NCBI RefSeq assembly: GCF_014084025.1 | Contig: NZ_CP043682.1 | Location: 525,582 to 589,581, forward strand | Direction of reading: 5' to 3' | Source of the DNA: Borrelia sp. A-FGy1 | Lineage (GTDB): Bacteria; Spirochaetota; Spirochaetia; Borreliales; Borreliaceae | Length of the DNA: 64,000 bases | Shown: piece after piece, positions 39,291 through 49,428 of the stretch | Position numbering within the stretch: the first letter of the stretch is position 1 | Layout of the letters: the number at the start of each line of letters is the position of its first letter | Notes under the pieces: model-generated | Seen by the model: the letters and a program-made list of their open reading frames with translations, nothing else | The model's database searches: none | What the model was told of the DNA's origin: nothing | Program-made: the position numbers and the translations under genes

Positions 39291-42037
39291 GAATTTCCAG
39301 TCTCAATATTTGCGTTTAAAGGAAGCTTTAAAGGGTAAGCATTTTCCATCATTTCTTTGATTATTTTTTTTGCTTCTTCACATTCTTGTTTGGGAGATTC
39401 AATTAACATCTCATCATGTACTTGTAAGAGTATCTTTGATTTAAGTTTTCTAAGTTTAAATTCATCATAAACTTTAATCATTGCAATCTTCATTATATCA
39501 GCAGCACTTCCTTGAATTGTGCTATTTATAGCAATCCTCTCAGCACTTGACCTCTCTGTATAATTTTGACTATTAATTTCTTTAATATATCTTCTTCTTT
39601 TTAAAAGAGTTTCACTATACCCATTTTGTCTTACAAAATTTATTTGATTTGTCATAAAAGTTTCTATTTTAGAATAAAGAGTGAAATAAGAATTAATAAA
39701 TTTCTTGGCTTCTTCTCTTGAAATTGATAAATCTTTTGCAAGTCTAAAATCTGACATTTTGTAAATTATTCCAAAATTAATTGATTTTGCAATTCTTCTC
39801 ATAGTAGTCGTTACTTTATTCTTATCTACTTTAAAAAGTTGTGAGGCTGTTTCTGTGTGGATGTCTTTTTTGTTTTTAAAAGCTTCGATGAGATTTTCAT
39901 CTTCCGAAAGATGTGCTAATATTACAAGTTCAATTTGTGAATAGTCACCTGAAATGAAAATATTTCCTTTGTCTGGTTTAAATGCTTCTCTTATTTTGCG
40001 TCCTTTTTCATCTTTTATTGGAATATTTTGTAAGTTAGGTGATGTGCTTGAAATTCTTCCCGTTGCAGTTCTTATTTGTAAGAAATTTGTATGTATTTTA
40101 TTTGTTTTTTTATTAACAGAATCTATTAAAATATCTGTATATGTGTTTTTTAATTTTGCAAGTTGTCTTTGTTGTATAATTTTTTCTATAATGTTATGTT
40201 GAGGTTTTATTGCCTCTAGTAGTTTGCTCTCTGTTGAATTTCGCTTAGCATCTTCTGGTATACTCAAGTTTAATTTTTCAAACAATACTTCATGTAGTTG
40301 TTGCGTTGAATTTAAGTTAAATTCAATGCCTATGCTTTTAATTATTTCATTTTCAATTAAGTTTAATTCTTTATCAAGTTCATGACTATATTGTCTTAAA
40401 TAATCTCTATCAATGTAAATGCCATTTTCTTCCATATCTGTAATTACATTGCTAAATGGCATTTCTATTTCCATCATCAATTTTTCAAGATTGTCTTCTT
40501 TGAGCTTTTTTGTAAATATTTTAAATAGTCTAAAGGTGATATCGGCGTCTTCTGCAGAATAAGTGGATGCTACTTCAAGTGGTACATCTTTTAATGTGTT
40601 ATTTTTTGTAACTATTTCTTCATATATTATGTTTTTATGCATTAAATACTTTTCTGCTAGAAAATCAAGGGATACCTTTGTATTTGGGTTAATTATATAA
40701 GCTGCTAACATTGTATCAAAGTAAGGAGGAATTACATTAAATCCATTATGTTTAAGTATTTTATAATCGAACTTATAATTTTGTCCAATTAGTTTAGGAT
40801 TTGTTTTAAAAAATTCATTGAATTTTTGTATTATATACTCTTTTTCAATGAATTTTTTTTCTTTATTATCTACTGGGATATAGTAACCTTCGAATTCTTT
40901 AAATGAAACAGAAATCCCAATTATTTTAGCTTCATGAGCATTAAAAGAAGTTGATTCTGTATCTATTGCTACATAATCTGCTGTTTTTAAGTTTTCTATT
41001 AGTAAATCAAGTTGTTCTTTTGTTAATATTGTTTCATATTTGGTATTTTCTTCTTTTATTGTTTTTAATGTGTTTGAATATGGAATTATTGTTTTTAAAA
41101 TATCTTTGTCTGCTTGATTGATAGTTGGAACCTTTTCTTGTAACATTGACCTTTGCTCTTGATTTATAGGAGTTTTCTTTAAGATATCTTTTTTATAGGA
41201 CTTAATTAATTTTATTGCAGAGTGTTCTTCGAACAATTCAATAATATCTTCTTTTAAATTTTTTAATTTAAATTCTTCTAGGTTAGGTAATTCTAGGTCT
41301 TCTACAAGACTGACAAGTTCATAACTTAAAAAAGCATTTTCTTTTTCTTTTATTAAAATTTTCTTGTATTTTTTATTAATAGACTCTATGTTATCATATA
41401 TTTCATTTAATGTTTTAAATTCACTCAAAAGCTTAGCAGCTCCTTTTTCTCCAATTCCTTTAACACCTGGAATATTGTCTGACCTGTCCCCAACAATGGA
41501 TAGGTAATCTTTTATTTGAGAACTATTTATTTTAAATTTTTTTCTTACATAATCATTATTCATCTCGATAAAGTTGCCATTTTCTAGTTTAAATATTTTG
41601 GTTTGGTTAGACATAATCTGTAATAAATCTTTATCTGGAGAGATGATATAGGTTAAATAATTATTTGCTTCCGCTTTTCTTACAAAACTAGCAATAAGAT
41701 CATCGGCCTCATATCCTTGTATTTCAAATATTGGAATATTTGCTTTTATTAGTCCTTCTTTTATCCAGTAGATTTGAGGTATTAAATTGTCAGGAGGCGC
41801 ATCTCTTGTTGATTTATAGCTTGGATATTTTTCTTTTCTAAAGGTTTGTGTTTCTGAATCAAAAGCTACAATTAAATTTTCTGGATTTTTTTCCTTCATG
41901 ATGAGAAAGAGAGTTTTAAAAAATCCAATGAATGCGTTAACATTTTCTCCTTTTTTATTGAATAGGGGATTATTTTTCATTACGTGATAACTTCTAAATA
42001 TTATATTTAGGGCATCGATGAGATAAATTTTTTTCAT
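39269..42037 (-). CDS. polA: DNA polymerase I
   Basis: Repair and Okazaki-fragment polymerase of 922 residues with three domains. The 5' nuclease domain (1-290) has IVAFDSETQTFRKEKYPSYK, YEADDLIAS and GDRSDNIPGVKGIGEKGA. The 3'-5' exonuclease (about 335-520) keeps the DEDDy residues in VAIDTESTSF, QNYKFDYKIL and YSAEDADITF, so proofreading is probably active. The polymerase domain has DYSQIELVILAHLSED, RIAKSINFGIIYKMS and LLQVHDEMLIE. It overlaps the upstream small gene by 4 bp and coaE by 22 bp. Confidence 0.97.
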   Translation of the reverse strand: MKKIYLIDALNIIFRSYHVMKNNPLFNKKGENVNAFIGFFKTLFLIMKEKNPENLIVAFDSETQTFRKEKYPSYKSTRDAPPDNLIPQIYWIKEGLIKANIPIFEIQGYEADDLIASFVRKAEANNYLTYIISPDKDLLQIMSNQTKIFKLENGNFIEMNNDYVRKKFKINSSQIKDYLSIVGDRSDNIPGVKGIGEKGAAKLLSEFKTLNEIYDNIESINKKYKKILIKEKENAFLSYELVSLVEDLELPNLEEFKLKNLKEDIIELFEEHSAIKLIKSYKKDILKKTPINQEQRSMLQEKVPTINQADKDILKTIIPYSNTLKTIKEENTKYETILTKEQLDLLIENLKTADYVAIDTESTSFNAHEAKIIGISVSFKEFEGYYIPVDNKEKKFIEKEYIIQKFNEFFKTNPKLIGQNYKFDYKILKHNGFNVIPPYFDTMLAAYIINPNTKVSLDFLAEKYLMHKNIIYEEIVTKNNTLKDVPLEVASTYSAEDADITFRLFKIFTKKLKEDNLEKLMMEIEMPFSNVITDMEENGIYIDRDYLRQYSHELDKELNLIENEIIKSIGIEFNLNSTQQLHEVLFEKLNLSIPEDAKRNSTESKLLEAIKPQHNIIEKIIQQRQLAKLKNTYTDILIDSVNKKTNKIHTNFLQIRTATGRISSTSPNLQNIPIKDEKGRKIREAFKPDKGNIFISGDYSQIELVILAHLSEDENLIEAFKNKKDIHTETASQLFKVDKNKVTTTMRRIAKSINFGIIYKMSDFRLAKDLSISREEAKKFINSYFTLYSKIETFMTNQINFVRQNGYSETLLKRRRYIKEINSQNYTERSSAERIAINSTIQGSAADIMKIAMIKVYDEFKLRKLKSKILLQVHDEMLIESPKQECEEAKKIIKEMMENAYPLKLPLNANIETGNSWGELHP

Positions 42038-42432
42038 ATTTTAACATCTACTAAAATTGGATTGTTATACTCAAAGAGATATTGAGAAAATCTTACCTTT
42101 GGTATTGTTGATTTTTCTTTATAGATTTCTTTCATAGTTTTGCGTGAATTTTGATATATTATGTATATTTCTTCTTTTATTAAATTAATATTCTCTATTA
42201 AAGTTTCAACTTCTTTATGTGTTTGATCTTGTATTTCTAGCCATGAATTTATAGTGGTATAATAATTATTAATTGAATTTAAAATCAAATCTTTTCTAGG
42301 GTTTGTGAAATTTAATACTTTTGTTATTTCTTTATTGAAAGTTTCATTTTCAAATTCTAAAATTGTTTTTAATTTTTTAAATTCGAGTATTAAATCTTTT
42401 AAATATTTTTTTAATATATGGTTAACTGACAA
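42034..42432 (-). CDS. Small helical protein between fliS and polA (possible flagellar chaperone)
   Basis: A 132-residue, almost all-helical protein (VNHILKKYLKDLILEFKKLK, later THKEVETLIENINLIKEEIY) with no signal peptide or membrane span. I recognise no family. Its size, helicity and place directly after fliS (11-bp overlap) recall FlgN/FliT-type export chaperones, which are poorly conserved in sequence; this is a guess from context. It overlaps polA by 4 bp, so it links the motility and DNA-replication parts of the operon. Confidence 0.75.
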   Translation of the reverse strand: MSVNHILKKYLKDLILEFKKLKTILEFENETFNKEITKVLNFTNPRKDLILNSINNYYTTINSWLEIQDQTHKEVETLIENINLIKEEIYIIYQNSRKTMKEIYKEKSTIPKVRFSQYLFEYNNPILVDVKI

Positions 42433-42841
42433 TATTAATTCCTAATTTCTTGTTGTTAGTGTTATGGTTGTTTTTAAGTATTTTTTTCCAAGCTACATGT
42501 AGATTTTTAAGATGTTTTAATACTTCTTGAATAGAATCTCTATTTTTTTCTAATACAACTCTTTCTAGTTCTTTGTTTAGAAATGAATATATTGAAAGTA
42601 AATTTTTAGAAATATCTCCACCATCTTCAAAATTTAGCGTAGACATTAACTCAATAATTATGTCTTGTGCATGGTAAATTTTTTCATCTGCTTTTATTGT
42701 ACTCTCTAGATCTTCTTTTTTATAAAATTCTTTAGCAATTTCTAAGTCTTGTATTGCTTTCTCGTAGAGCATAACTAATATCGAGAGGGGACTTGATGTA
42801 TTAATTTGTGTTTTCTTATATATATCTTCTTTTGCTATCAA
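42422..42841 (-). CDS. fliS: Flagellar export chaperone FliS
   Basis: Binds flagellin in the cytoplasm and prevents early polymerisation before export. The N-terminus YKKTQINTSSPLSILVMLYE matches the family signature, and the later GGDISKNLLSIYSFLNKELE and HLKNLHVAWKKIL blocks match its helical bundle. Length 139 is usual. The start is TTG 42841 with GGAG upstream. It lies 10 bp after cheY and overlaps the following small gene, within the same operon. Confidence 0.92.
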   Translation of the reverse strand: MIAKEDIYKKTQINTSSPLSILVMLYEKAIQDLEIAKEFYKKEDLESTIKADEKIYHAQDIIIELMSTLNFEDGGDISKNLLSIYSFLNKELERVVLEKNRDSIQEVLKHLKNLHVAWKKILKNNHNTNNKKLGINIVS

Positions 42842-42851
42842 AAATTTTCTC

Positions 42852-43232
42852 CTATTCCAATATTTTTATTTGTTCTGTTATTTGATCTTCTCTGAAAGGT
42901 TTTGTAATATATCCTTTAGCACCAAGCTTCAATGCTTTTTTAATAAGTTCTTGCTTTCCGAGTGCTGTAACCATTAATACATTAATTTTTTTAGAAAATT
43001 TATTGCTAATTTCATTCATTCTTTCAAGAGTTGTAATTCCATCCATTCCCATCATTGTTATATCAAGAGTTATTAGATCAATTTCTTTTTGTTGTTCAAA
43101 TACCTTTACCGCTTGAATTCCGTCTTCTGCTTCAAAAAATTCGTTAAAGCCTATTTTTTTTAATATTTTGATGAGATTTTTTCTCATAAAGATGGAATCA
43201 TCAACAACTAAGGCCTTGCTATTTCCTTTCAA
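42852..43232 (-). CDS. cheY: CheY-type response regulator
   Basis: A stand-alone receiver of 126 residues. The acidic pair is in KALVVDDSIFM (Asp11-Asp12), the phospho-acceptor Asp in DLITLDITMMGMDG, the Thr/Ser switch in VLMVTALGKQ, and the Lys in GYITKPFRE. All catalytic residues are present, so it should be phosphorylated by a CheA and bind the flagellar switch. Borrelia has several CheY copies; which one this is (I recall CheY1) is from memory. TTG start with GGAG 6 bp upstream. First gene of the operon leading to fliS and polA. Confidence 0.93.
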   Translation of the reverse strand: MKGNSKALVVDDSIFMRKNLIKILKKIGFNEFFEAEDGIQAVKVFEQQKEIDLITLDITMMGMDGITTLERMNEISNKFSKKINVLMVTALGKQELIKKALKLGAKGYITKPFREDQITEQIKILE

Positions 43233-43578
43233 ATTTTACTCCTTATTTTATTTTAACATAATTAAGATATTAAAATTGATTTCAGTATCAATTAAAGATA
43301 TAACCCATAATTATTGATTTTGTTCATTTTAAGTTTTTTTTTAAAAATTAATTTGTTTATTACTTAGCGTTTAACTTAAAGATGTGTTTTAGTTATTGAA
43401 ATAGCTTATTAAGCGTATATTCAATTTTCAACTTTTAAAATTTTAGAAAATTTATAGTTTTTATATTTGAAATAGTATTACTTATACTTTTATTTTACTT
43501 TTTAAAGATAATATTCATTATTTGCATTATTTTGTTAAAATATATTTTAAATTTTTGAGTAATTTTTATTTTGAATGT
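43233..43578. other. Intergenic region between divergent cheY and ligA
   Basis: About 345 bp of very AT-rich DNA with no gene. It must hold promoters for the cheY-fliS-polA operon (minus) and ligA (plus), but no box pair stands out enough to call. No repeats or hairpins of note are seen. Confidence 0.4.
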
Positions 43579-45594
43579 ATGAATAAAAGAATAGAGAATG
43601 AGATCTTATATTTAAAAAATTTAATTAATAGATGGAATAAAGAGTATTATATCGATTCTTCACCAAGTGTGGATGACTTTCATTATGATAAATCTCTTTT
43701 GAGACTGCAAGATTTGGAGAATAAGTATCCTGAATATAAAACTTTAGATTCTCCTACTTTTAAGTTTGGTAGTGATCTTTTAAATGATTTTAAGGAAATT
43801 CAGCATTCTTTTCCTATATTAAGTTTAGATAAGGTTTATAATGAGTATGAATTGTTGTTGTGGATTTATAAGATTAGATTGGATGAGTGTAATACTAGGT
43901 TAGGAGTTTCAAATTGTATTTCTGTTGAACCAAAAATAGATGGGTGTTCAATTGTTCTTTATTATAAGAATGGAATACTAGATAAAGCCCTAACTAGAGG
44001 AAATGGAAGGGTTGGTAATGATGTTACTGAGAATGTCAGAACAATCAAAAATGTTCCTTTATTTATTGATAAAGAGTTTGATTTAGTATTAAGGGGTGAA
44101 ATTTATATTAGTAAGGAAAATTTTTTGAAAATAAATCAAACATTTGAAAACTCTTATATTAATGCTAGAAATTTAGCTTCAGGTATTCTTAGAAGAATAA
44201 ATAGTAAGGAAGTTTCTAATTTACCTTTAGATATTTTTGTTTATGATGTTTTGTATTCTAGTATAGATTTTAACACAAATCATAATGCTTTGGATAAACT
44301 TGAAAAACTAGGATTTAAAGTTAATCCTTTTTTTAAGGTTTTTGATGGTAAAAATTTAGAAGAAAATATTGTGGGTTATGTTAGAGAAATAGAGGAGAAA
44401 AGAAATTCTTTTGAATATGAAATTGATGGTGTTGTTATTAAAGTCGATAGTTTTAACTTAAGGGAAGCTTTGGGGTATACTTCACATCATCCGAAGTGGT
44501 CTATAGCTTATAAATTTGAATCTATTACAAGCGTTACCAAGGTGATAGATATTTTTATTCAGGTTGGTCGAAGTGGTAAGATTACTCCTGTTGCGCATAT
44601 TGAAAGAGTTCTTGTTTCTGGAGCTTTTATTGAAAATGCAACTTTGCATAATCAAGATTATATAGATTCTATTGATTTAAATATTGGAGATATTGTTTCA
44701 ATTTCAAGGCGTGGAGATGTAATTCCAGCCATTGAGTCAGTTGTTGAAAAACTTTCTGTTGGTAGTTTTAAAATTCCGGATAGTTGTCCTTCTTGTGGTA
44801 TTTCTTTAATGAGAGAGGGTGCTCACCTTTTTTGTGAAAATAAGAGTTGTCGTTTTAGGATTATTGAGCAGATAAAATATTTTTGTAGTAAGAAATGTAT
44901 GGATATTGTAGGACTTTCAAATAAAACAATTGAGTTTCTTTTTAAAATGAATTTTATATATTCAGAAATTGATCTTTATACTTTTAATTTTGATAGACTT
45001 ATTAATTTAAAGGGGTTTAAGTTTAAGAAAGTAGATAAATTAAAAAATTCAATTGAAAACAGCAAGAAGAAACCATTTAAGAAACTATTTCTTAGCATGA
45101 GCATTAAAGAGGTTGGAGAAAATACAATAGAATTACTAATTGCTAATAATTTAAATTCATTTGATGTGATTAGTGCTCTTTGTAAGGATAAAGATAAGGC
45201 TCTTGTAGAGCTTTTGAAGATCAAGGGAATAGGAGAAAGAATAGCTTTAAATATTATTGAGTCGTTTAATGATGAAAATGTTTTGAAGAAATTCAACTTT
45301 TTTAAGGAATTAGGGTTTAGAATGAAAGAAGATGATACAAATCATAGTTTAAATAACACTTTTTTATATGGGAAAAAATTTTGTATTACAGGTTCTTTTA
45401 AAGAATATCCTAGGCACATTCTTATTGAAAAGATGAATAAGAGAGGTGCATTTTTTAACAAATCAGTTACTAAGAATTTGGATTTTTTGCTTGTTGGAGA
45501 GAAGCCTGGCTTGAAAGTGAGAAAAGCTATTGATTTGGGTATTAAAATCATTAGTTTTTCTGATATTAAAAGTCTAATATCATCAGATGATTAA
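43579..45594 (+). CDS. ligA: NAD+-dependent DNA ligase
   Basis: Seals nicks in replication and repair using NAD+. I start at ATG 43579 because the family begins with a helix like MNKRIENEILYLKNLINRWN; the in-frame TTG at 43522 would add 19 residues with no support. The adenylation lysine is in SVEPKIDGCSIV. The Zn site has CPSCGISLM and CENKSCRF, followed by helix-hairpin-helix repeats (for example KIKGIGERIALNII) and a C-terminal BRCT domain (GKKFCITGSF). Length 671 is typical. The region 43233-43578 upstream holds no gene. Confidence 0.95.
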   Translation: MNKRIENEILYLKNLINRWNKEYYIDSSPSVDDFHYDKSLLRLQDLENKYPEYKTLDSPTFKFGSDLLNDFKEIQHSFPILSLDKVYNEYELLLWIYKIRLDECNTRLGVSNCISVEPKIDGCSIVLYYKNGILDKALTRGNGRVGNDVTENVRTIKNVPLFIDKEFDLVLRGEIYISKENFLKINQTFENSYINARNLASGILRRINSKEVSNLPLDIFVYDVLYSSIDFNTNHNALDKLEKLGFKVNPFFKVFDGKNLEENIVGYVREIEEKRNSFEYEIDGVVIKVDSFNLREALGYTSHHPKWSIAYKFESITSVTKVIDIFIQVGRSGKITPVAHIERVLVSGAFIENATLHNQDYIDSIDLNIGDIVSISRRGDVIPAIESVVEKLSVGSFKIPDSCPSCGISLMREGAHLFCENKSCRFRIIEQIKYFCSKKCMDIVGLSNKTIEFLFKMNFIYSEIDLYTFNFDRLINLKGFKFKKVDKLKNSIENSKKKPFKKLFLSMSIKEVGENTIELLIANNLNSFDVISALCKDKDKALVELLKIKGIGERIALNIIESFNDENVLKKFNFFKELGFRMKEDDTNHSLNNTFLYGKKFCITGSFKEYPRHILIEKMNKRGAFFNKSVTKNLDFLLVGEKPGLKVRKAIDLGIKIISFSDIKSLISSDD

Positions 45595-45596
45595 AT

Positions 45597-47345
45597 TTAC
45601 TTTATTATTCTTATATCTTTAAAATCAGACTCTAGATTTTTATATAGTGAATCTATTTCATTTGTATTTTCTATTTCTATTAGGTTTCTAAAAAAAGTCT
45701 CTTTATGTTTTAATGATGGGTTAATGAAATAATTCTTAATATGATGCTTTGAAATCAAATTATAAATTTCTTTTGCTCTATATAGATTTTTTGTTGGTTC
45801 TATTTCAACATAATATTTGTCGGGCTTTCTGAAAGCAAAATTATTTCCTTTTCCTTTAAAATTGTAGTTATTTAAATATTTATCTGGATATATTTGAAAG
45901 GAAGCAGGTTTGATTCCGGTTGTTTTTTCAGTATTTTTGTGAGTTATTTTTTTAATTGTTGGTTCTTTTTGGCTGAGTTGGTTTGTATTTTTTGTTTTAT
46001 TTTTTTTGTTTTGCTCTTTAAAGTTATTTTTATATTGTATTTTTGAGATTTCATTTTCTTGTTTGTTTTTTGCTTCTTTGTGTTCTTTTGTTAAAAGGTT
46101 TCTATTTTTATACTTTTCTTGGAGCGCTGAAATAGTGTTTTCATTTTTTTCTAATCTTTTTTCTAATACGTTTATTTCATTTTGATTGTTGTTAATTTTA
46201 TCTTCACTTTCCTTATATAAATTTTCAGTTTGTTCAATCTTTTCTTTAAGTTCATTTATTATTTTTTCTATAGAAGATAAATTAAGCTCAATATCTTCTA
46301 AATTATTACTTTTTTGTAAATTTGTTAATTCTTTTTGAAGATCTAAAATAACATCTTCGTTATTAGTAATTTTGTCATTAATTTCCTTAATCATATGAGA
46401 ATTATTGTTAATAGCATCTTCGTTATTAGTAATTTTGTCATTAATTTCCTTAATCATATGAGAATTATTGTTAATAGCATCTTCATTATTAGTAATTTTG
46501 TCATTAATTTCCTTAATCATATGAGAATTATTGTTAATAGCATCTTCATTATTAGTAATTTTGTCATTAATTTCTTTTATTACTTGTGCTTCTGAATGAA
46601 AATGCTGTGGTTTTTTTTTATAATATTTATTATCTTCTATTTTATAATTATAGCTTGTATTTGGTATGTAATTTTTTTGATTATAATCATATGTTTCCTC
46701 GTTGTTATTATCATATTTTTGTACATTTTCTTTGTAAGTGTTTTTTTGTTGTTTGGAGTTATTGCTTAGTAAATTTTCTTTTTTATTAATTAAGAATTTT
46801 ATTTCTTCAATTTCTCGTTTTAGACTTTTTGCCAGAGCTTTATATTCTTCGTCCTTTCTTTGAATAGATTTTATATTTTCATTGTTTAAAAGCCTTTCTA
46901 AGTTTTCTATTTTGTTCTCATATTTTTCAATTCTAATTCTTAATTCATCTATGTTTGATCTTGATTTTAAATCATTCACATTCGGTTGTTCAAAGGAAGA
47001 TTTTTTTTGTTTTAAGTATTTTGGAAATTGTAATTCTTTGCCATATAGACTATTGTTTTTTGACTTACTATTATCTAATCTTTGAAGTTCTTCCAAATCT
47101 TTAAATTCAAGATTATTTGATTTTTCATTATTAAAAGTAGTTGGCTTAGTTAGTGAGTCTTCTTCTGGAGTTTTTGAGTTTTTATTTTTGAAATCTTCAT
47201 TTAAATCTTCTTTGGGAATATAAACTTCAGAAGGATTTATTATAGTATCACTTACTTCAGGTTCAGCTTTTCCAAAGATTAATGGGCATGAAAATAGCAC
47301 AAAAAATTTTAGAAGGATTAAAAATTTCTTGTTACCTTTATTCAT
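45597..47345 (-). CDS. Exported coiled-coil protein with 21-residue tandem repeats
   Basis: A 582-residue exported protein. Its N-terminus (FLILLKFFVLFSCPLIFGKA) is a signal peptide with a possible lipobox at LFSC; either lipidation or ordinary cleavage fits. The interior is coiled-coil and Asn/Lys/Glu rich. Three full and one partial near-identical copies of a 21-residue unit beginning KEINDKITNNEDA lie near residues 255-330. The C-terminus (KYYVEIEPTKNLYRAKEIY to the end) has a SPOR-like layout, weakly. It converges on ligA, 2 bp away. Function unknown; likely a periplasmic or envelope spacer protein. Confidence 0.85.
   Translation of the reverse strand: MNKGNKKFLILLKFFVLFSCPLIFGKAEPEVSDTIINPSEVYIPKEDLNEDFKNKNSKTPEEDSLTKPTTFNNEKSNNLEFKDLEELQRLDNSKSKNNSLYGKELQFPKYLKQKKSSFEQPNVNDLKSRSNIDELRIRIEKYENKIENLERLLNNENIKSIQRKDEEYKALAKSLKREIEEIKFLINKKENLLSNNSKQQKNTYKENVQKYDNNNEETYDYNQKNYIPNTSYNYKIEDNKYYKKKPQHFHSEAQVIKEINDKITNNEDAINNNSHMIKEINDKITNNEDAINNNSHMIKEINDKITNNEDAINNNSHMIKEINDKITNNEDVILDLQKELTNLQKSNNLEDIELNLSSIEKIINELKEKIEQTENLYKESEDKINNNQNEINVLEKRLEKNENTISALQEKYKNRNLLTKEHKEAKNKQENEISKIQYKNNFKEQNKKNKTKNTNQLSQKEPTIKKITHKNTEKTTGIKPASFQIYPDKYLNNYNFKGKGNNFAFRKPDKYYVEIEPTKNLYRAKEIYNLISKHHIKNYFINPSLKHKETFFRNLIEIENTNEIDSLYKNLESDFKDIRIIK
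46353..46574 (-). repeat. 63-bp tandem repeat inside the coiled-coil gene
   Basis: Three full copies (46353-46415, 46416-46478, 46479-46541) and a 33-bp partial copy follow head to tail. Copies differ by about one base (CTTCG versus CTTCA), showing recent amplification. The 63-bp period keeps the reading frame, so copy number can vary without breaking the protein. Confidence 0.93.
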
Positions 47346-47577
47346 AAATATCCTATTAAAAATTATTGATGTTTATTTTTATAAATTGATATTATCATAA
47401 TTTTTGAAATTTATCAAAAAAAAGGTTTTAGGGTATATATTAATGCTTTTAGAATAAAGTAGACTAAACGCATATCATTAGTATTTTTTACTTACATAGT
47501 AATTTTGCTGTTATTATGTCATAATAATTTTAATTAAAAGATAATTATATATTTTATTTTTTAGGTTTTTGGTTTGC

Positions 47578-49428
47578 ATGAATTTAGAAAATATGGACGA
47601 AATTTGGGGTTTGCCAGTTTGTTGTAATAGTAGAAATTCTATCATTGAAAATTTTACGCTTTCTGATAAATATAAAGATCAGGTTTACAGCATAAGTTAT
47701 AAGGATAATATTGTCCTAAAATTTGATGATATTGTTGATTCTGATGACTTTAATTTAAAGCTTTTTGATAATAAAATAGACTTTGAAGGTCAAATTCCTT
47801 TGGTATTATATTCTAGTGACTTAGATTCTTTATTAGAAGCAGAAGAAAATATTTCTTTTAAACTCAAGAAAATTGAACAGAATGAAAACTATTCTGAATC
47901 AATATTGAAGGAATTTGATAAATTAGAAGAAAACAGCTCTTATTATGAATTTTCAGATTATGTAAATTATTGTAATGAATTTCTTTTAGTTAGAGTTTCG
48001 TTTAAAGATAATAGTCTAATAATTGATGCGGATGTTGATAAGATTGTTCTTTTAAAGAAGATTATTAGTGAGAATTTTTATATTAGTGCGGATAATATAA
48101 TTATTAATGCTTTTAATGATTATTGTATTGCTTCTCTTTTTCCAATTTCTTTTAATGCCGTTTTACAAGGAGTAGTGCTTGCTACTAGGCTTAAGAGAAG
48201 AGTTAATATTGTTTATTATAAAAGACACTTTTTAATATCAGAGGATTTGAAGTTAAAATTTTCAGCTGTTAATTGTTTGTCAGTAGAAAATAAACTTTCA
48301 AAGATTATTTTAGATGTTGAAATCAATAGACCATTAAATTTTTTGTATAAATTTTATTTTAAGTATCTCAAACATATTTTTAATAATTTGTTTTTTGATT
48401 TGAATGTACATATTAACTTCATAGAACTCAAAAGTGATGTTGTATTTTTTTATGATAATCACTTTTTATTTGAAACATCTGTTTATAACTTTATTTATTC
48501 AAATTTTTATAATCTTGCAGTGAATTTTTCAATTGATCCTATTAGTTATTTGTTAGTTCATATTAAAGAAGAATATGATGTGTTTTTAAAGTTTTTTGAA
48601 CAGATAGATTGTAAAAATTCTATCATGAGAAAATCATCTTCTATAAGTTTAAATAATACATATGGGATATTGGATACAAAGAGAAAAGGAATAGGGTTTA
48701 GTTTTTTAGATCTAGACTCTATTTTTTTTGGAAGTAGAAAAGTTATTTCTATGAGCTTGCATAAGAATAAATTAGATGTATTTATTCCTTATAAAATATT
48801 GGATTACAATTTAATGAATTATTTAAAGAATACTTTATCTAGGGACTTCGATCTTTCATATGATAGTGTATGTTTTTTTGTTAGTGATGCTTTTACAGAT
48901 AATATTGGATATGGTGAATTTATTAAAGAATCTTATTTTATTGAAATGGCAATTTTAACTGTTAAGGATAATCTTTCTTTAATGATTGGTGGAAGTTTTA
49001 AAGGTGAATATCCTGTTATGATTGAACAAGATTTTGTTCTAAACACGGATACTAAATTTAGAATTGCATGTTCTCTTGAAATTGATATAGAAATATATTC
49101 TTTTAAAGTTACATTTAGTAATGTGACTTTTTTTGTTGAACATGGCAAGATAGATAGAATTGGACTAAATAATAAACGTGCGTTTTCTGTTTTTAATTTG
49201 GCAGCTAACTATGTTTTTGGGAAAATCAATTATAATATTGATGATTCTTTGATATTTGACTTTGTGGAAGAAGGAACACATTTTTTTTCTTTTAGAGCAT
49301 TATTTATTGCATCTGTTGCTGCAATTAGGACAGCTTTAATTCAAGCTTTTGATTTCAATTTATCTAGGACTCCTGTTGAGATTGAAGATGTTTTAAATAG
49401 ATGGAGTATTAGAATTGATACTAATTAG
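47578..49428 (+). CDS. Degenerate homologue of the molybdenum large subunit of the xanthine dehydrogenase family
   Basis: The assignment rests mainly on the two genes that follow. In this 616-residue protein (family size about 700-800) I can see only weak traces: a segment like the family's substrate-domain passage (ISADNIIINAFNDYCIASLF followed by GVVLATRLKRRVNIVYY), a DPISYLLVHI like the DPxxLRxxN block, KGIGFSF, and a C-terminal AAIRTALIQAF with RTPVEIEDVLNRW, matching the family ending. The GGGFG loop and catalytic Glu of a working Mo enzyme are not seen. I start at ATG 47578; the TTG at 47569 is an alternative. It overlaps the next gene by 14 bp. Confidence 0.6.
   Translation: MNLENMDEIWGLPVCCNSRNSIIENFTLSDKYKDQVYSISYKDNIVLKFDDIVDSDDFNLKLFDNKIDFEGQIPLVLYSSDLDSLLEAEENISFKLKKIEQNENYSESILKEFDKLEENSSYYEFSDYVNYCNEFLLVRVSFKDNSLIIDADVDKIVLLKKIISENFYISADNIIINAFNDYCIASLFPISFNAVLQGVVLATRLKRRVNIVYYKRHFLISEDLKLKFSAVNCLSVENKLSKIILDVEINRPLNFLYKFYFKYLKHIFNNLFFDLNVHINFIELKSDVVFFYDNHFLFETSVYNFIYSNFYNLAVNFSIDPISYLLVHIKEEYDVFLKFFEQIDCKNSIMRKSSSISLNNTYGILDTKRKGIGFSFLDLDSIFFGSRKVISMSLHKNKLDVFIPYKILDYNLMNYLKNTLSRDFDLSYDSVCFFVSDAFTDNIGYGEFIKESYFIEMAILTVKDNLSLMIGGSFKGEYPVMIEQDFVLNTDTKFRIACSLEIDIEIYSFKVTFSNVTFFVEHGKIDRIGLNNKRAFSVFNLAANYVFGKINYNIDDSLIFDFVEEGTHFFSFRALFIASVAAIRTALIQAFDFNLSRTPVEIEDVLNRWSIRIDTN

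Noticed and set aside
46395-46789. Plus-strand ORFs opposite the coiled-coil repeat gene
   Set aside because: Repeated antisense reading of the 63-bp array and flanks, with no ribosome sites.
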